From assembly GCA_947599875.1 (NCBI GenBank), contig CANQFV010000006.1:22418-86417 (forward strand): 64,000 nucleotides of DNA, in the 5' to 3' direction. Numbering within the stretch: position 1 is the stretch's first letter; each line of letters starts with the position of its first letter. The notes under the pieces are model-generated. The model did no database searches. It saw only the letters and a program-made list of their open reading frames with translations, and was not told the origin of the DNA. The translations under genes and the position numbers were made by a program. The DNA comes from an uncultured Oscillospiraceae bacterium (GTDB lineage Bacteria > Bacillota > Clostridia > Oscillospirales > Oscillospiraceae). Shown here in pieces: positions 61,355-64,000 of the stretch.

Positions 61355-61596
61355 TCAATATTTTTTGCGGGGCTTTGCCTCGCAAAAAATCCCTCTTGCC
61401 GCGCAAGTGTGCGGCCCTACGGGCCGTGCGCGCAGCGCGGCAGCAGAAAGACCCGGCGTGAATTCCGAAAAATTCACGCCGGGTCTTTCGCACGCGTCCT
61501 AATTGGCATTGGAAGGCCGCAGGGGTTTACCGCCAGGGCAGGAGAGGCGCGGAAAGCTCCCGCGCCAGAAGGCCCCCGCGGCCTTTCAAGCCAGTT
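61355..61596 (+). repeat. Structured dispersed repeat, copy 2
   Basis: Counterpart of 35822-36027. The first 50 or so bases (61355-61410) match almost exactly. The internal hairpins (CGGCCC/GGGCCG, then a long stem around 61449-61492) differ in sequence from copy 1 while keeping complementarity. The TCCTAATTGGCA block and a closing GGCCGC hairpin are present. The stretch 61210-61599 has no gene. Confidence 0.8.
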
Positions 61597-61599
61597 ATC

Positions 61600-62829
61600 T
61601 TACGCCTCCGGGCAGAAAATGTGGTACGGCTGTCCCTCGATGTAGATGGGAGTCAGCTCCGCCTGGATCAGGGGACGGGCGTAGTTGAGGAAGGCCGGGA
61701 GCATATCGGTGAAGTTCTCGTTGACCCAGTCCAGGGGCACCTTCTTCTCCAGATTGGCCACCTCGCTGATGGGGTGAAGCTCCGTGACGCACTGGTAGGG
61801 CTTGTTGCTGACACGGCGCAGGGCCACCATCTCCCCGGTGTGGCCGTGGAAGGCCGCCTGGGCCGCGGCGCCGCCCACCTGGTACGCCTCGGTGATATCC
61901 GTGCGGCTGGTGAGGTGTGAGGCGCAGCGCTGCAGGGTGGAAAGCTCGATGGAGCGGGTCTTGGTGTCCAGGTTGCGCTCCACCACGCCGGCCAGATACC
62001 GGGCCGTGCCGGTGAGGTTCTTATGGCCGAAGGCGTCCACGCGCCGGGGGTCGTCGCTGAGTTCGCACACATACCGGCCGTCCTCCAGCTTCACGCCCTC
62101 GGAGACGGCGATGACGATGCTGGGCTTCTTCTCCTGCATGACCCGAACCTTCTCCACAAACCGGTCCACATGGAAGGGCACCTCGGGCAGGCAGATCATG
62201 TCCACGCCCTCGCAGTCCTCGCCCCGGGCCAAAGCGGCGGCGGCGGTGAGCCAGCCGGCGTTGCGGCCCATGATCTCCACGATGGTCACATATTTTGTGC
62301 CGTAGACCGTGGCGTCCCGGATGATCTCCTTCATCACCACGGAGATATACTTGGCCGCGGAGCCGTAGCCGGGGGTGTGGTCCGTGATCATCAGGTCGTT
62401 GTCGATGGTCTTGGGCACGCCCATAAAGCGGATGCCGGAGGCCACATGCTCGCCGTAATCGGCCAGCTTCCCGATGGTGTCCATCGAGTCGTTGCCGCCG
62501 ATGTACAGGAAGTAGCCCACATCCAGCTCCTCCAAAAGGGCCAGCAGCTTCTTATAGGGGGCCTCGTCCTCCCGCCAGTCCGGGAGCTTGTAGCGGCAGG
62601 ATCCCAGATAGCTGGAGGGGGTGCGCTTCAAAAGTTCGATCTCCAGCCCGGTCTTGAATTTCTCGCACAGATCGATGTACTTCCCCTGCAAAAGGCCCTC
62701 CACGCCGTGGAGCATACCGTACACATGCTCCGCGCCCCTGGCGCGGGACGCCTCAAACACCCCAGCCAGGGAGGAGTTGATCACCGAGGTCGGCCCGCCC
62801 GACTGACCTACCATCACGTTGTTGCCCAT
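61600..62829 (-). CDS. 6-phosphofructokinase, probably pyrophosphate-dependent
   Basis: The 409-residue enzyme phosphorylates fructose 6-phosphate in glycolysis. VGQSGGPTSVINSSL is the N-terminal nucleotide-site motif. GGNDSMDT has Asp where ATP enzymes have Gly (GGDGS), and PKTIDND has Lys where ATP enzymes have Gly; both substitutions are characteristic of PPi-using PFKs. EIMGRNAGWL and the substrate motif are present. Its length fits the long clade in clostridia. The reaction would be reversible and save ATP. It is monocistronic with a good promoter. Confidence 0.9.
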   Translation of the reverse strand: MGNNVMVGQSGGPTSVINSSLAGVFEASRARGAEHVYGMLHGVEGLLQGKYIDLCEKFKTGLEIELLKRTPSSYLGSCRYKLPDWREDEAPYKKLLALLEELDVGYFLYIGGNDSMDTIGKLADYGEHVASGIRFMGVPKTIDNDLMITDHTPGYGSAAKYISVVMKEIIRDATVYGTKYVTIVEIMGRNAGWLTAAAALARGEDCEGVDMICLPEVPFHVDRFVEKVRVMQEKKPSIVIAVSEGVKLEDGRYVCELSDDPRRVDAFGHKNLTGTARYLAGVVERNLDTKTRSIELSTLQRCASHLTSRTDITEAYQVGGAAAQAAFHGHTGEMVALRRVSNKPYQCVTELHPISEVANLEKKVPLDWVNENFTDMLPAFLNYARPLIQAELTPIYIEGQPYHIFCPEA

Positions 62830-62901
62830 GCTGCAGCCTCCTTAAAATAATTTTTATTGATTTTACCCGTTTCACCTGGACAAAGACGCCCATTTTTATA
62901 C

Positions 62902-62930
62902 ATTATAACAGCGTCGCCGGAAATGTGCAA
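62902..62930 (-). promoter_or_regulatory. Promoter of the phosphofructokinase gene
   Basis: On the minus strand TTGCAC (62925-62930) and TATAAT (62902-62907) are separated by 17 bases, about 70 bases before the start. Confidence 0.82.
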
Positions 62931-63009
62931 CAACCATTCCTGAAAAAATCCGCAAATTTATAATATTTTGACGGATTTTCCATATTTATCGTTTTTCGAT
63001 AAATTTTTA

Positions 63010-63038
63010 TTGACAATCAAGACATCCTGTGGTAAACT
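63010..63038 (+). promoter_or_regulatory. Promoter of the DUF2975-HTH operon
   Basis: TTGACA (63010-63015) and TAAACT (63033-63038) are separated by 17 bases, 24 bases before the DUF2975 start. Confidence 0.85.
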
Positions 63039-63062
63039 GCCCCATGAAAGGGGACGTGTAAC

Positions 63063-63554
63063 ATGAGTCAAAAGGAATTGTCCGTACTTCTCAAGGTCGT
63101 GGTGGCGGTGCTGGCGGTATTTTTGGCCGCGGTGCTTGTGTTTTTTGTGCCCATGCTGGGGCGCAACGTGGCGGATTACTACGCCGGGAACCCGCTGAAG
63201 GAGGCGGTTTTCGGCTACGCGGTGCCCGGGATCGTGGCGCTGTCCTCCCTCCCCGGGTTTATCGCCCTGTGGCTGGCGTGGCAGATCTTCACCCAGATCG
63301 GCCGGAACAACAGCTTCTGCGTTGAGAACGCCGGGCGGCTCCGGCTCATCAGCCGTCTGGCCCTGGGGGACACCTGCGTCTATGTGATCCTGGCCGTGGC
63401 GGTGCTGGCCCTGGGGCCGAAGCACCCCTCGGTGCCCCTGATCTTTATCGCCCTCACCCTCTTCGGGGCCGCCGTCACCATCGCCTGCGCGGCCCTGAGC
63501 CACCTGACGCAGAAGGCCGCCGATCTGAAAAACGACAACGACCTTACCATATGA
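63063..63554 (+). CDS. DUF2975 family membrane protein
   Basis: The 163-residue protein has four membrane helices (about residues 10-32, 55-75, 100-120 and 125-150). A conserved-looking WQIFTQIGRNNSFCVENAGRL loop lies between the second and third, matching DUF2975. The family nearly always precedes a small XRE-type regulator, as here (10-base gap), and is suspected to act as a membrane sensor for it. Function is unproven. Confidence 0.88.
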   Translation: MSQKELSVLLKVVVAVLAVFLAAVLVFFVPMLGRNVADYYAGNPLKEAVFGYAVPGIVALSSLPGFIALWLAWQIFTQIGRNNSFCVENAGRLRLISRLALGDTCVYVILAVAVLALGPKHPSVPLIFIALTLFGAAVTIACAALSHLTQKAADLKNDNDLTI

Positions 63555-63563
63555 GGTGGAGCT

Positions 63564-63776
63564 ATGGCAATTACCGTGAATCTTGACGTGATGCTGGCAA
63601 AGCGAAAAATGAGCCTCACCGAGCTGTCCGAAAAGGTTGACATAACTATGGCCAACCTCTCCGTTTTAAAGACGGGCAAGGCCAAAGCGGTGCGGTTTTC
63701 CACCCTGGACGCCCTGTGCCGCGCCCTCCGCTGCCAACCGGGGGATATTTTGGAGTTTACGGAGGACGTGGAGTGA
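63564..63776 (+). CDS. YozG-like helix-turn-helix regulator
   Basis: The 70-residue protein is a single Cro/C1-type domain: MAITVNLDVMLAKRKMSLTE, then the helix MANLSVLKTGKAKAVRFSTL and the C-terminal LCRALRCQPGDILEF. This is the YozG family that pairs with DUF2975. It probably regulates the operon under control of the membrane partner. Confidence 0.93.
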   Translation: MAITVNLDVMLAKRKMSLTELSEKVDITMANLSVLKTGKAKAVRFSTLDALCRALRCQPGDILEFTEDVE

Positions 63777-63783
63777 GTAGCAT

Positions 63784-63903
63784 ATGATCCTCTCCCTCCT
63801 TCTGATCCCCGGGCTCTTATTTGCCATAGCCCGCCTCCAATGGCGGCTGCCCATCTTTGTGATGGAGCGCTTGGGCGTCCCCTGGTTTCCGGCCCAGCGG
63901 TGA
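63784..63903 (+). CDS. 39-residue small membrane protein
   Basis: The frame begins MILSLLLIPGLLFAIARLQW and ends with FPAQR. One hydrophobic helix is followed by a basic-amphipathic stretch. It starts 8 bases after the HTH stop with a weak GGAGTGAG site, and lies within a run of co-oriented genes. It may be translated by coupling; no family is recognised. Confidence 0.4.
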   Translation: MILSLLLIPGLLFAIARLQWRLPIFVMERLGVPWFPAQR

Positions 63904-63928
63904 TGGCCATATCCGAAAGGAGTTTATT

Positions 63929-64000
63929 ATGAAGAAAATATTGATCCAATTCCTATGCTTCACTCTTCTTTTGTCTGTGCTGACGGCCTGTGAGGGAAAG
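63929..64000 (+). CDS. Lipoprotein, N-terminus only
   Basis: The frame begins MKKILIQFLCFTLLLSVLTA followed by CEGK, a lipoprotein signal with lipobox LTAC. GAAAGGAG precedes the ATG. The rest lies beyond the right edge, so the function cannot be told. Confidence 0.75.
   Translation, partial: MKKILIQFLCFTLLLSVLTACEGK

Overview
The window looks like a contiguous stretch of chromosome from a high-GC, Gram-positive clostridium, most like the Oscillospiraceae and relatives. This is inferred from gene content and order rather than from a database search. Pointers are an LtaS-type sulfatase, an S-layer-homology surface protein, a Clostridia-style dcw cluster, a PASTA penicillin-binding protein, a YhaO/YhaN-like nuclease pair and strong GGAGG ribosome sites. 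MurE carries DNPR, so meso-diaminopimelate peptidoglycan is expected. No rRNA, tRNA, CRISPR array, prophage or complete insertion sequence was seen.

Layout. 1-9142: a minus-strand envelope-glycan operon (LtaS-like sulfatase, two family 2 glycosyltransferases, two large membrane proteins, GtrA flippase), then rpmB and a truncated paralogue of one membrane protein. 9153-13304: der, a NUDIX hydrolase, a DUF512 radical-SAM protein, rpmF and a YceD-like protein. 13419-14852: a leucine-rich-repeat/SLH surface protein. 15207-20358: an RluA pseudouridine synthase and a polyamine ABC operon in which the PotC permease is fused to the PotD binding protein. 21077-33813: ftsZ and the dcw cluster (mraZ, rsmH, ftsL, PBP, murE, mraY, ftsW, murG, murA, ftsQ) with MraZ boxes at its promoter; murF and murD are absent from their usual places. 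34020-35746: an Lsa-like ABC-F gene behind a leader peptide and an intrinsic terminator, which looks like ribosome-mediated attenuation. 36029-49563: housekeeping and stress genes (coaD, rsmD, uvrC, an HPr-like protein without its histidine, mutS2, a GntR/ABC operon, a YhaO/YhaN-like pair, cardiolipin synthase). 49564-52610: tandem repeats, a divergent XRE/small-protein pair with a palindromic operator, a small membrane protein, and a flotillin preceded by what reads as a yybP-ykoY manganese riboswitch. 52734-54766: a DUF3737 protein and a PatB/MalY-like lyase. 54908-57674: a tyrosine recombinase, an invertible promoter segment and a large pilin-like protein. 58240-64000: a giant MacB/FtsX-like ABC protein, a phosphofructokinase that looks pyrophosphate-dependent, and a DUF2975/HTH module.

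The most striking system is at 54908-57674. Perfect 24-bp inverted repeats (55818-55841 and 56090-56113) bracket about 250 bp just after a tyrosine recombinase gene. Each repeat is itself a recombinase-like core: two arms around an asymmetric 6-bp spacer. Inside lies a consensus promoter (TTGACA, 16 bp, TATAAT) that now points away from the pilin gene. Inversion would aim it at the pilin, so this reads as a self-contained phase-variation switch caught in the OFF state. Other notable signals are the manganese riboswitch in front of a flotillin, the ABC-F attenuator, and two copies of a multi-hairpin repeat whose stems differ in sequence but keep their pairing.
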